From positions 17,973,001-18,037,000 of the forward strand of contig NC_084943.1 of NCBI RefSeq assembly GCF_958298935.1: a DNA stretch of 64,000 nucleotides, written 5' to 3'. Position numbers and translations under genes: made by a program. Shown here piece after piece: positions 24,501 through 34,836 of the stretch (the stretch's first letter is position 1; every line of letters begins with the position of its first letter). Below the pieces are notes generated by a model. The model did no database searches, was not told the DNA's origin, and worked only from the letters and a program-made list of their open reading frames with translations. This stretch comes from Phragmites australis. Its lineage: Eukaryota; Streptophyta; Magnoliopsida; Poales; Poaceae.

Positions 24501-26040
24501 GCACGGGACCGGCGACCGGCTTCCATTCTTCACCTTGGCTGAACCAGCAAGGCACCTCGTCCTCACCTCCTGCAGCTGGCGCCCAGCGGTGTGTTCTCCT
24601 TCTCCCCCTCCTCTTTTCCCCCTTTTCCCCTCCCAATTGGCTTAGCAGTAGGGTTCATTTTGTAGGATTAGGTGATGGCTCTATTCATTTTGTGAGAAGA
24701 TGGCAACCGAGGGTCCAGGTAGTGGTGCTAGTGCTGGTGCTTCTGCAACATCGAAAGACATTAGGGCTCCAATTTGAGACTGGTGAGATTGTGTTTCTTC
24801 TATGTTCTTGTGTGTTATTTAGTGAATAAGAGAAGAAGGGAAGGGCTGTAGGTTGGCTGGAAGTAACTCCTCAAAGGTGATGTAATATGTTTGTCTTTCA
24901 TGCCTCAAATTTTAGTATTTTACACTATACATTTGTTGTAAGTTTGTAACCCTCTTGTACATTCTTATTTAGATGGAGTCTTGGTTGTTGGCTCACTTTA
25001 GTACTTCACTGGAATGGCCCGAATGGCAGCAAAATGGCTTAATCACAAGGTAACTTATTGTTCTTGGCTTCCTGCTAGCTGCTATAATTTCCAAATATCT
25101 CGGTACTTATTTTTAATAAAATATTATTGAAACGTATCCGCGCATCTGGATTTTTGGGAAAATGGCGTATCTGCGTATCGGTAGGGGGGATGCATACAAC
25201 GATCAGTGAAATTTCTCTATCGAAAATTCCCAAGCATCTACATATCCTCTGACAATTCAGATTTCTCAAACTCATCTCTGCATCAAGAACTAATCCAAAT
25301 CTAACCTAGTCTCAATCAACATACGATTCAGTTGATCAGGTCAATACAATGGCTTGTTTAGATGGATCAGGATCGACCAGGAACCTGGCCCAATCCACGG
25401 TGAAATTCAGAGCAGAATATACTTTTCTGCCGCGACCTGAAGGTGCATTTTTGAAGAGGCCAGGGAAGGCGAAATCTCGACAAATTCAATCCAAACCGCC
25501 AGGAAAAAAAAAACAAACCCTCAGGCAAAGAAATCGCACTGTCACACCGTGTGTGGAAACCGCTGTGACAACACCCATGTCAATGAGTCACTGCACAAAC
25601 ACTGCCATTTATCAGATCCCCCCCCCCCCCCCAAACAAAACATGGGATTAGCACTGACAAAGATCCATTCCCAGAGTGGATTGGACGAGGATCAACCCAA
25701 CCCCCTCCCGGATCGTCTTCCTATGGATTGATAAATCTCCCCAGGATGCAAACCAAGGCCTACAACGAGACGCAAAACCCCTAACAGCGTATCCATACCC
25801 GCAGTCGAGAGAAAGCAGAGACCCACACGGATCCGCCAAAGAGCGGTCCAAAATCCCCAAACCAAAACGCAAAAATCCCGGACAAATTGATCAAAACAAA
25901 CTTCCGTCCAACCAAATCGGACATCAATTCATCGTACACAAACAATGCGTGAAATTCGGCGCAAAATCCTAAAGGCCCCGGGGGGGAGGGGGATCGGGAC
26001 GAGCGAAGACGGGGGTGATCGCGCCAGAGACTCTTACCAT
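21514..26040 (-). CDS. SERP: SERP/RAMP4 stress-associated ER membrane protein
   Basis: Three coding exons can be read: 26040-26038 (the ATG alone), 22757-22601 and 21560-21514. All junctions follow GT-AG (ATG|GTAAGAG; CACCCAG|ACGACT; GATCAT|GTAAGC; TTCGCAG|CCTTG). The joined frame is 69 codons, giving 68 aa. It starts M-TTSRRLADRKSAKFQKNIT, continues KRGSVPETTVKKGNDYPVGP, and has one hydrophobic helix at about residues 38-58 (LVLGFFIFVVIGSSLF) and the tail TATSGGMA. Length and sequence match the SERP1/RAMP4 family of tail-anchored proteins, which sit beside the Sec61 translocon and stabilise membrane proteins during ER stress. The first intron is 3280 bp (22758-26037) and holds transposon debris; the second is 1040 bp. 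No defect is visible, so I expect an active gene. Splice positions come from reading frame and consensus, not from transcripts. Confidence 0.93.
24030..25190 (+). mobile_element. hAT-like transposon remnant in SERP intron 1
   Basis: The left side has repeated GGATACG/GTATCC words (24031-24130) and the right side has CGTATCCGCG and GCGTATCTGCGTATCGG (25133-25180), resembling ends of grass hAT elements. At 24699 an ATG opens a 25-codon frame (MATEGPGSG, ending SKDIRAPI) that resembles the N-terminus of BED-finger hAT transposases and then stops. No transposase core is present. Ends and target duplication could not be fixed. Polarity assigned from the short frame. Confidence 0.4.
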
Positions 26041-26172
26041 CGCCGCGCGCCGCCGCGGGTGAACTCGCCGGAGACGGGGGCGGAGGTGGCGTCGACTGCG
26101 GCGGGCCGGAGGAGGAGCGGCGGGAGAGGTGCGCGATTTAGGGGCTAAAGCGAGGGCCTTTGTCCAAGGTTC

Positions 26173-26255
26173 CCTCTTATAACAGCCAGACGGTTTGGGA
26201 CGTGGTCGGGGTGACGTGGCAGAAGCCGATTAGACAAACTGGACACGTGGATTGG
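26173..26255 (-). promoter_or_regulatory. SERP core promoter with UPR-like and G-box elements
   Basis: On the minus strand TTATAAGAGG (26182-26173) is a plausible TATA box about 135 bp upstream of the ATG. About 30-45 bp further upstream is TGACGTGG (26212-26219, plus strand), identical to the UPRE-type core TGACGTGR bound by ER-stress bZIP factors. A G-box CACGTG at 26244-26249 abuts ATTGG (an inverted CCAAT) at 26251-26255. These sites fit stress-induced expression of an ER protein. The functional assignment is inference. Confidence 0.55.
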
Positions 26256-26374
26256 GTAGGGAAAGAAGAGTAACACTTGAGTTTTAGCATATAAAAATAT
26301 AATAAATTTACTCTAAATTAAGAAAAATAATTATTGAACTAGTATAAAATTAAGGAAATATATATTTATATGTG

Positions 26375-29300
26375 TGTATCCAAATATATTATTTTGTCTA
26401 AGTATTTTAGAGATCATCAAAATAATTTCTAAATTAATCGTTGCAATAAAAGGATCATATGCATTTTTGTTTAATTGTTTTTATGGTTCTTGTGTGGCGA
26501 TTCGAATTTGACTACATCTCAAATTCGAATCTATTTTAATTCCTTTCGGTAATTTCCTAATCCAAATCAATCCGTGAAAATCGATCTTCCAATCCAACTC
26601 AAATATTCTTTTTGAATCAATCTCAAATTCAAATCTTAAATTCGAATACTTCTATTTGAATTTAATCCCAAATATCTCAAAGCCAGTCTCATTCAAATCA
26701 TTGTCAAATTTGTATCCGAATGCAATTTAAATCATTCGAGTTATATTTGAATACTTCCAATTTAATCATTTCAGAATTTCAATTCCATTCGATTCAATTC
26801 GAATTCTCGTTCGAAAGTCGTTCAATATATAATTCAAATCCTTGTTCTAAATCAATCCAAATCCTATATGAATAGCCACCCAATCAATTCCAATTCAAGT
26901 TATTTAATTTGAAAACCGGTTTCAAATTCGAACTCAAATCAAATCGTCATACAATCCAGTTCAAATTTGAATACCTTTATTCGAATTGTCACACAATCCA
27001 TTTACAATTCAAATACATTCATTCAATCATCATACATTCAATTTCAAACTCAGTTACATACATTTGAAATTACCATCCATTTTACTCTCTCTCTCTCCCC
27101 TAAAGATCTCTCTGTTCTCTCATCTCTCCGAGCTCTCTCTCTCTCTGTTCCCACTCTCTCACCCACACAGCTACAAGCCACTAGCCGCGTTCACATAGCC
27201 CATGCCCTCTGCTGATATTTCCACCAGCAGCCAAAAGCCATTTCTCCTTCTCCTCTCCCTCGCTGATCTTTCACCGAGGAGCCCAAAACCAATTTCCTTT
27301 CCTCCTCTCCCTTCCTTCACCTACAAGGCATCCTTCACACCATACATGCACACAAGCATACACACGAGCATGCACTATCACACAGTAGCAGCCCTGCCAC
27401 TGTTCTAATCCTCCTCCCCACGTGCACAACCGGACACACATGCACATCGCTATCGTGCCTTACTCCCTCACTGCTCCAAACGCGTGCAGCCTCCTGCTCA
27501 GCCGAGCCGCCGCTCAGTCGCGTTGCTTGTGCTGCTACCGACGTCGATGTGTTGTCGTTGGTCTCCTCCACACCCGTGCATCCTCCGAGATGTCACCGCC
27601 GAGCTCCTCGCTCTGGCCCGCTTTCTTCTTTAGCCCGGCCACAAAGCCGCTATCGGCCTCCCTCTGCTCGGTCGCGCCAACCCAATTGCACCATCGTCGT
27701 TGCCATCTCGTACGTGCCATCACCGTTGTCGTCCGTCCCCGATGAGCCTCTCTCTCCTTTCTCTGCTCCCCGATGAACCGCCATGCTGGCTGCGTCGTGC
27801 TGTCACCGCCGCGCTGTCCTCACGCCACTAGCCTAAGCCGCCGTGCGCTCCTCTGTGCCGTAGCTGGTCTACCCGCGCACGCCGTTGCCACACACGCAGC
27901 AGCTCGTGTCGGGCAGCCCGGCCGCCCCTTCCCCTCATGCTGCTGGCTTAGGTCCGCCTGGCCGAGACCACACCCAACCGCGTTGTGCCGCTTGCGCACG
28001 CATAGATGCACCACGCCCTTCCACTGTCGTGCACACCTGTACACGTTGCACCGCTTGCGCACACTGTCCCAAGAGCAACCGATGTGCACCATCTCACACA
28101 TGCCGCCGCTCGCCTGCGTGTCGATGCCTCTTCTCCATGTGCCGACGGGCCACCACCAGTGAGCCACACCGGAATCCCTCCCTACTCGCTTCCATTCTGG
28201 CCACCTTCTCCGCCGGCCTCGTGCTCCCTTCCTCTTGTGCTGCTCTGGTCTCCTCCAGCCGGCTCCCTCTCTCTCCACCGCCGGCGAACAAGCCTTCCAT
28301 CGTTCATCTCCTCCCTCAAGCCTCAACCCCCTCCGGCTGCTCCCCTTACTTCGGTGCCCACGCCTCCCTCTGGTCCCCTTCTCTCCTCTCTGAGTTGCCC
28401 GAGAAAAGCACCGGCCGGCCTTATCCTCTTCTCGCTCTCCCTAGCAAGTGGGTTGCGTCACCTTTGGTCCATGGCCAACGGTCCATGCTGGACCGGCCAC
28501 CTAGAGCTTTCCCTCCTAGTCCACTTGCCCACGAGCTGAGTTTGTTGCGCAGTACTGCTCTGGTCCACAAACTTGGTCCATGGTGCACCACCCTCATAGC
28601 CCACTTCGATTTACAAATTCGTGCACCAAGTCCACCAAAATAGTGCCACATTTCTTTTTCCAGGATTTTATTTATGACAAATCTTCTGAGCATCATATCT
28701 CCTCTGTTTCAACTTCGATTTTGACAATTCTTTCGTCGATATTCCTCTAAAATTATAATCTATCTCCATGCCAATTCTTGTAATTTTTGGAGTTCATTTA
28801 TTACTCGTTCAGTATTTAATTCGTGTCGTGACGTTTAATCTAGATTTAATTTTCATCTTTAGTATATGAAGTTGAGTTAGATAATTCAGTAACCATGTTT
28901 AGGTTATAATAGTAGATTAGTTGCTTATGTTAATCCAGCATAAGTATATGTCTAATCATCATTTTATTTAAAGAATAGTTTTTTAGAATAAACTAAAGAA
29001 TTAATCTTTTAATTTAATGTTTAGATATAGATTGTTATTTCATGCTATAGGTTATAGATTAATCTTAGTTTAATTAAAGTAATAAGATTAACCAGTGTAT
29101 CTGATAAATCCATAAATACATGTCATTATAATATGATAGAATAATTTAATGATGGTATTTAATTAATTGAATACCCTTTTAATAATTAATTATTTAGTTT
29201 TAAAGAATAGTTTAACCTAGTTAATTAATTACATGCATGCTTTTGCAATAACAATAGTTTATAGCTTAATTAGAGTAGCAATTAAGTAACACTAGGTAAT

Positions 29301-31431
29301 TAAGATTAATTACTTAGATAACTATGATTTAGTGCTACAAATTAGAATATTAATCTCGACACTTAAGCACATATAATCGTCTAGAGTTATGCTTACATAT
29401 ATATGTATACATGTTCATATTCATATAGACGTAAGTATCACACATACGTTTATGTATGTACACGTGCACTCACCTACACGTAGAAACCCTAACTATCGCC
29501 TTCTGGCAGTTAAGCTAATAAACACTCACCTAATTATTAATGGCTTGTTTAAGATTTCTCTTAAGTTAATAAAATAACTAGGTTAATAGTTTGACCTAGC
29601 TTTGCTAGATATTTCCGCTGGATTCTAAATGTCAGTTTCGCTTAGCTAGAGTTGTCGATCGTCTTCCTGCTAGGTTAGCTTTCGTTGCTTTCCCAGTCGT
29701 TCTTCTTTCACTTTGGTGTTTCCTTTGGTTTTGTTTTGGTGTTCATCTGCTTAGTCGTTATGTGATTTTCATCGTTAATATGTGTAGGCTCGGAGTCAAG
29801 GTTCTAAGCAAGAACGCGAGGAAGGAACTGAGGCGAGGCCAATGATGAAGAACCCAGGATGCTCGAACGACAAGACCAATCGTGAATTGACCTTTATAAA
29901 GGCAAGTTCTAATTCCTGGATCATATTGAACCCATGTTTGCAATATAATAACATGGCGAACTAAAAACATGACAGTTATATTTGCATGGTATATAAAGAT
30001 TTCTCTTTAAAATTCTTGTATTGGTTATAACCCATTTATTGAGCCATATTACAACCACTACTCGCAGTACTCAAATGACAACCCTAGATTGCTCCCAATA
30101 CATGATATAGTTATATTGGATGAACCCTTGCTAAGTAGTATGCTTAGGGCTGGATACGTTGCTCTCTTCGGAGACGTTTGATCTCTCCTCGGAGAGTACT
30201 TAATCACTTTTTATTACGATCATATGCTTTGTAAATGAGTGAAATGTGTTGAGGTGTTTGATGGTGTGAGTAATGGAAAATGGTGTTGGTGTTAAGAAAA
30301 ACCATGAAAACTGCTTTGGTGGGGGTGAACGGGGTAGTCCTCTGAAAGTTGGAGGCTATCTCATGTGGGTATTCCTTTGGGAAGAATGCTTTTGGGGGCT
30401 TGAGGTGATACTGTATGAGCAGGACTTGATCTCACACCCTATTAGCTGAGCTCGGTACCCACCTTGGAGGCTGTAGTGCAACGGGAACCAGGAAAAGACT
30501 TGCAGAAACCAAAGTCGGCTGGTGATATTGTAATGGCCGGATTCGAGCCATTTTCAAGGAGTGTTGGAGCTTTAGGCCCCTGGTAAGTAAATTCCCATGG
30601 GTACCGTGTGGCAACATGCTCGATGGGTACAGGATCTTGGTATGATTCGTTCCTCTGCTTGCAATAGTTGGAGGCTGAGCATATCATGTGGGTAAAGCTG
30701 TACAACATCTGCAGAGTGTAAACCTATTTAAATAGTCGTTTCCACAGTCATGGACATGAGGAAGTTACACACTCACAATGTTTAGTTTTGTGGTGTGCGT
30801 ACCCCCTTTGGTGTATGAATGGGTAGTGTGCCCGTGTTTTGGATAAAGTCGGTTATATGTCGTTGAATCTGGCTGGACTAGATGCCAACCAGCTAAAAGA
30901 TGGGAACTACAGAGAACAGATAGCTTTCCCCCAGGGCCAACAACCTTTATCAATCAAACATGGTTTTTGTTCATGTTTTAAACTAAGTATTACACTTTAA
31001 TTCACATTGCATATAAAACTGGCTTTGTGCTCAAACTATAGCCCTATTGCTTTTATCCTTGGTTACCTCCCTTATACATCTACTCAACCCCCTTAAACTA
31101 GTATTAGGACTTGTTGAGTACCTTCTGTACTTAGTCTTGTTGCTTTTAGATTGTTGAGATGGAGATCATCCTCAACCCAGACGAAGTTGAAGAGAAGCAA
31201 TCTAAGGTCACGTCCGCACCCGAGTTGCCTGTGGCATTAGGTTGTCTGCTTATTTCGCTCCGCTTCGCTGTAGATTCTTCTACCTAGCTGGTCTGCCATG
31301 GATCCTTGTCCACAAGATCATCTTTTACTCATTTCAGGTAATTATTTCATTTTATTTTATTCAAAGTATGTATTTGATATCATTCTGAATAATATTGTGC
31401 GTATCAGCTACTTGATCCAGGGACTGATACA
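26375..31431 (+). repeat. Long-LTR-like block (solo LTR candidate)
   Basis: The block runs from TGTATC (26375) to GGGACTGATACA (31431), giving inverted TG...CA ends. It has an AT-rich start dense in AATTCGAAT words (26500-27000), CT-rich leader-like runs (27080-27160), then a GC-rich stretch. A region near its end (GTTGAGTACCTTCTGTACTT, 31112) resembles GCGAGTACCTTCATACTCAC at 42464 in another long LTR here. The open frames at 27200-28640 occur on several frames and both strands and show no domain. Five kilobases is long for an LTR, no 5-bp duplication was found, and the left end is uncertain. Confidence 0.45.
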
Positions 31432-31996
31432 GGAGGCATATGGTAGTACGAGATTATAAATCCTAACTACCAAAGATACTCTAACATCCCTTCGCAGTCA
31501 TAGCGAGAGCATCACAGATGGTTAGACTGGAGAAGACGTCGAAGGTGTCAAGCCGACGGGCTGACATCCCCCGCAGTCGTAACAACAACGCATTGCAGGT
31601 GTTGTGACTAGAGTGGAAACCAAGGAGTAGCTCATGCGGATGGTAGCCATTTTGTGCCGATGTCGAGGTAGCCGAGAGCGATGCGAGTAGTCATGGTCAA
31701 GGATTCCGTGCTTGAGATAGCCATGGTCGACGAAGCCATAGTCAGGGTTTGCTATTGACGAGGAAGTTGCACTTGAAGCCACGGGCGCAAAGAGGCGCTA
31801 TGATGACGGGTGTAGGGAGGCATGAGGGAACAAGTCGGTGATGCAGACGAGGCAATCATCAAAGAAGAGATCGATGTCGAAGTCATCACAATCAAAGCTA
31901 TCGAGGATGAGGCGTGCACCGGGTTTGCCAAGCCTGGGAACGTGTCAGGGATGAAGTCACACCAGTGTTGCTAGTACCGGGCACGTGAAGGTAGGG

Positions 31997-33218
31997 TAAT
32001 ATGAACAAGGGTTCCCGATCTTCCGAAAGGTTCTGGTAACTCTCGATTTGGTGGAAACGATGGGGAAAAACACACGAACTGGACTCTAACACGACCTAAC
32101 CAGCAACAAGACCTTGACCAGGACACAAACTCAACACGACGAACTCTGAAACTGAAATATGCAAAAGCTAAAGGCGCGGAAGGGTTGTAGGACAGGAAAA
32201 AAAAAACGATATGGCAGTGGACTATGGAACGAAGGCGAAAACACTCGAAACTAAGGGTAGATATGAACCTGACGGTATACCTGAAGCTCTGAATACCACT
32301 TAATATGAACAAGGGTTCCCGATCTTCCGAAAGGTTCTGGTAACTCTCGATTTGGTGGAAACGAGACACAAGTCGATCCGGCTTCCGAACAACACGATCC
32401 GAAACCCCGCAATCGCAGCACCACGTCTCCTCTGGTTATCAACCGGCGTTGCACGGTTGACCTCACCCAGAAGGCTAAAATCCTTGCCTGCGAATCGAAG
32501 AACACAAGCAAGAACAAGGAAGAATGCAACCAAATTGCAGATGAATGATTAATCTCACGAGTTGGGGTCTCACAAACCGACGAAACGGCGAAACTGTTCT
32601 TAACAGAATAATCCAAGCAAAACCCGCCCTAACGAGAGCGGCGGCGGCTGATAATAAGGGTCTAGGGTCGTCACACCCCCTAGTCACGCCCCCCCTAATG
32701 GGCTCAACGACGATACACGGCCCAACGGACCAAAAACGGTGACGCAGCACCGGGACAGATTCTGGACGCTGACTTGTTTCGACGTTTCCCGTTGACTCAG
32801 AAGGAATTTGGACCTCAAACCAACGCCATTGGTTTCCTTATGAAATTATCTTTCCAACCATATGTGAATCGTCGAAAACGGAGTCCGGATGCGTCCTGGG
32901 CGTCCGTTTTACTGCTCGCTGGTCCTGGAGGTCGAGGCTGATTCGGACTCGAGTTGGACTGGACCTCCTGCTGTTGTTGGACGTCCTAGCTGCTCCTCCA
33001 CGCCTCCAAGCCTTCTTATATGTGTCTCCTTGTCCTCTCCATGATTCCTAAGCAACACATAATCATTAGGTAGTAATCTATTCTCAAAATTATATAAAGA
33101 GTTGCTTAGGAACGAGCTCACCTCTAAATTTAATTGTCGTGTGCGAGCTCTTGTGATTGGACCTTGAAAGTTCAATGGAGGATCATTGTATGTATCCGAG
33201 GGAGTGATGTCCTCATCA
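31997..33218 (-). mobile_element. Internally deleted CRM-like Ty3/gypsy element with TAGGG duplication
   Basis: Read on the minus strand: a full 918-bp LTR (33218-32301), primer site TGGTATTCAGAGC and 240 bp of leader (32300-32061), then only the last 64 bp of a second LTR (32060-31997). TAGGG occurs directly outside both ends (31992-31996 and 33219-33223), a 5-bp target duplication. The LTR is nearly identical to that at 59052-59970. All of gag, protease, reverse transcriptase, integrase and most of the 3' LTR are gone, in one junction (GTGGAAACGA/TGGGG, 32060). The 88-codon frame at 33175-32909 is the C-terminal end of Pol, which lies within the LTR in this family. Confidence 0.85.
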
Positions 33219-33943
33219 TAGGGAACCCAACCATGTGCCAGTGTCTGAAGGACCAGCAGAGAAGGCCTCGACGGTCATGGTGCGCAGAGCGGCGAGGAAG
33301 AGACTGCGATGTTGGCGACGAGGTTTGTGTTGGACGATGGCGGTAGAAGAAGGTGGAAGCAGTGGCCTAGAGCGGCGACGCCGGTGACCGAGAGAGTGTT
33401 ACGGTGGTGCTCAATGAAGTTAGCGAAGAACACCCGAACATCGTGATAAATACCAAGGGCATCGACGACTGAGGCAATGACGCACCAAGAGAGGCGACGT
33501 TGGTCGGCTGAAGCATTGTGGCGCGCGGGACGATGATGAAGGGCAATGGCGGGATCCTCCGCTCGGTCGGACCGTGCTAGGGAGGGTGCAATGGCGCTGC
33601 GAAGGCATGGCCACGTGCGGCAGCACTACGGCCCAAAGGCAACACAGGGGCTCAAGAAGAGGCACATACTTGTGGACGAGGAGGACGTGAGCTACTGCCG
33701 ATCGGCCGGGACGAACCGCATGCGACCGACTGATCATACCTAGGGCGCGCGAGGCGATTGAGGCAGATGATCCCAAGTGGTGGTGACGACAACAAACTGA
33801 CGACGAGGGTGTGTGGACGAGACAACTGAGCGGCGGCTCGTGAAGGCGTCCCTAGGGTGCCACGAGCCTAGGTGTTGCTGTGGTCGAAGGGCGTGCAGCC
33901 ATGTGGAGAGGGTCGATGTCCAGACATGTGGAGAAGGTGGTGT

Positions 33944-34200
33944 GAGCAGCTGGTGAATCTGTGGTGCATGGAAATGGCGGGAGTGGCCAGTGTAGTCGGT
34001 TGCGACGTGATCCATGCACGTTGAGATGCGTGGAGCATGTGGCGGTGGAGTAGCTGGCGAATCCGTGGCACGTGGAGATGGCAGGAGTGTCCGGTGCAGT
34101 TGGCATGATACGATCATGCGCGTGGAGACGCATGGAGCGGCCAGTGCAGTCGGCGCGATGAAATCTATGCGCATGGAGATGCGTGGAGACGGGCGTGTGG
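33944..34200. repeat. Degenerate 104-bp tandem repeat
   Basis: GAGCAGCTGGTGAATCTGTGG (33944) recurs as a variant at 34048, followed in both by a GTGGAGATGGC(A/G)GGAG-type segment and a CCAGTGNAGT-type segment. A third, shorter partial unit follows to about 34190. It lies in the GC-rich internal part of the short-LTR element. Confidence 0.5.
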
Positions 34201-34688
34201 ACAGGCAACGCGAGAGATGGACGATGCAGCGATGAGTGATGACCAGACGTGTAAAGGAGTATGCGTGGGCACAGGCGAACATGATCTAGGCGCGTGGAGT
34301 TGAGGATGGCATGCACTGAGAAATCCAAGCGCGTGGATGGACGAACGGCGTGTGGATCCAGATGCGTGGAGACAACGGTGGACGGATCCGAGCGCAGAGA
34401 CCAGCATGGAGTCGACAAAGAGCAGTCGACCATGGCGCATGTGGGTGAAGGAGCCAGTGTTATCGTGCCGAGGTCGGAGTAGAGGTGCGAGGACGACGGA
34501 CGGCGGTTGGCGACTCAAACTGATCTTTAATTGAAAAAAACAAAAAGAAACACGGATCAACGATCGGCGAGAGAGAGAAACCTGATCAAGAGATCATGGA
34601 GATCGATCTCCCCGGAGGCTCACAGTGCGGAAGCTGGCAGTGGCTAAGGTTTGTGGCCTAAGATCATAACCTAAGACTCATGATACCA

Positions 34689-34836
34689 TGTAGGAAAAAA
34701 TAGATTGCGTGCGATAAATTGCATTGAGCCTCTTAGGCGGTATAAATAGAGTACAAGGATTTGGGGGTCAAGAAGCCTCCCCGACATATATAGCAGTACA
34801 GGATTATAAATCCTAACTATCAGATATACTCTAACA
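34689..34836 (-). repeat. 148-bp 5' LTR
   Basis: Ends are TG...CA. A TATA-like GCTATATATG (minus strand, about 34792-34783) is present. The primer-binding site TGGTATCATGAG starts immediately inside the element at 34688. The first 55 bases are shared with 31486-31432. Confidence 0.7.

Larger units (their letters stand above)
31432..34836 (-). mobile_element. Short-LTR, coding-free Copia-type retrotransposon
   Basis: A 148-bp LTR at 34836-34689 (minus strand TGTTAG...CCTACA) is followed directly by TGGTATCATGAG, a Met-tRNA primer-binding site. A partial 3' LTR (31486-31432) begins with the same TGTTAGAGTAT after a purine tract (GCGAAGGGA). The internal region has no recognisable gag or pol. 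It is GC-rich and includes a loose 104-bp repeat (about 33944-34150). A CRM-like element is nested at 31997-33218. This is a non-autonomous element; its mobilising family is unknown. Most of the 3' LTR is missing, the break coinciding with the end of the neighbouring long-LTR block at 31431. Confidence 0.65.

Noticed and set aside
24222..24829. Frames of 100-177 codons on both strands in SERP intron 1
   Set aside because: Overlapping GC-driven frames without domains inside a transposon remnant and an intron.
25618..25632. Poly-C run as a regulatory feature
   Set aside because: A simple homopolymer in an intron with nothing else to support a role.
27200..28643. Cluster of long GC-rich open frames, up to 252 codons, on both strands
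   Set aside because: Frames overlap in several phases and on both strands, are Pro/Ser/His/Cys-rich, and show no domain. The stretch lies in the middle of an LTR-like block, so base composition explains them.
32301..33218. Initial reading as a tandem or circle-junction element, because a Pol C-terminus is followed by an LTR and then a primer site
   Set aside because: The Pol C-terminus lies within the LTR of this family, and TAGGG on both outer sides shows a single insertion with a normal 5' LTR.
33740..34560. Open frames of up to 193 codons on the minus strand
   Set aside because: They are His/Ser/Thr/Pro-rich, overlap in three phases and follow a degenerate repeat; no domain is recognisable.
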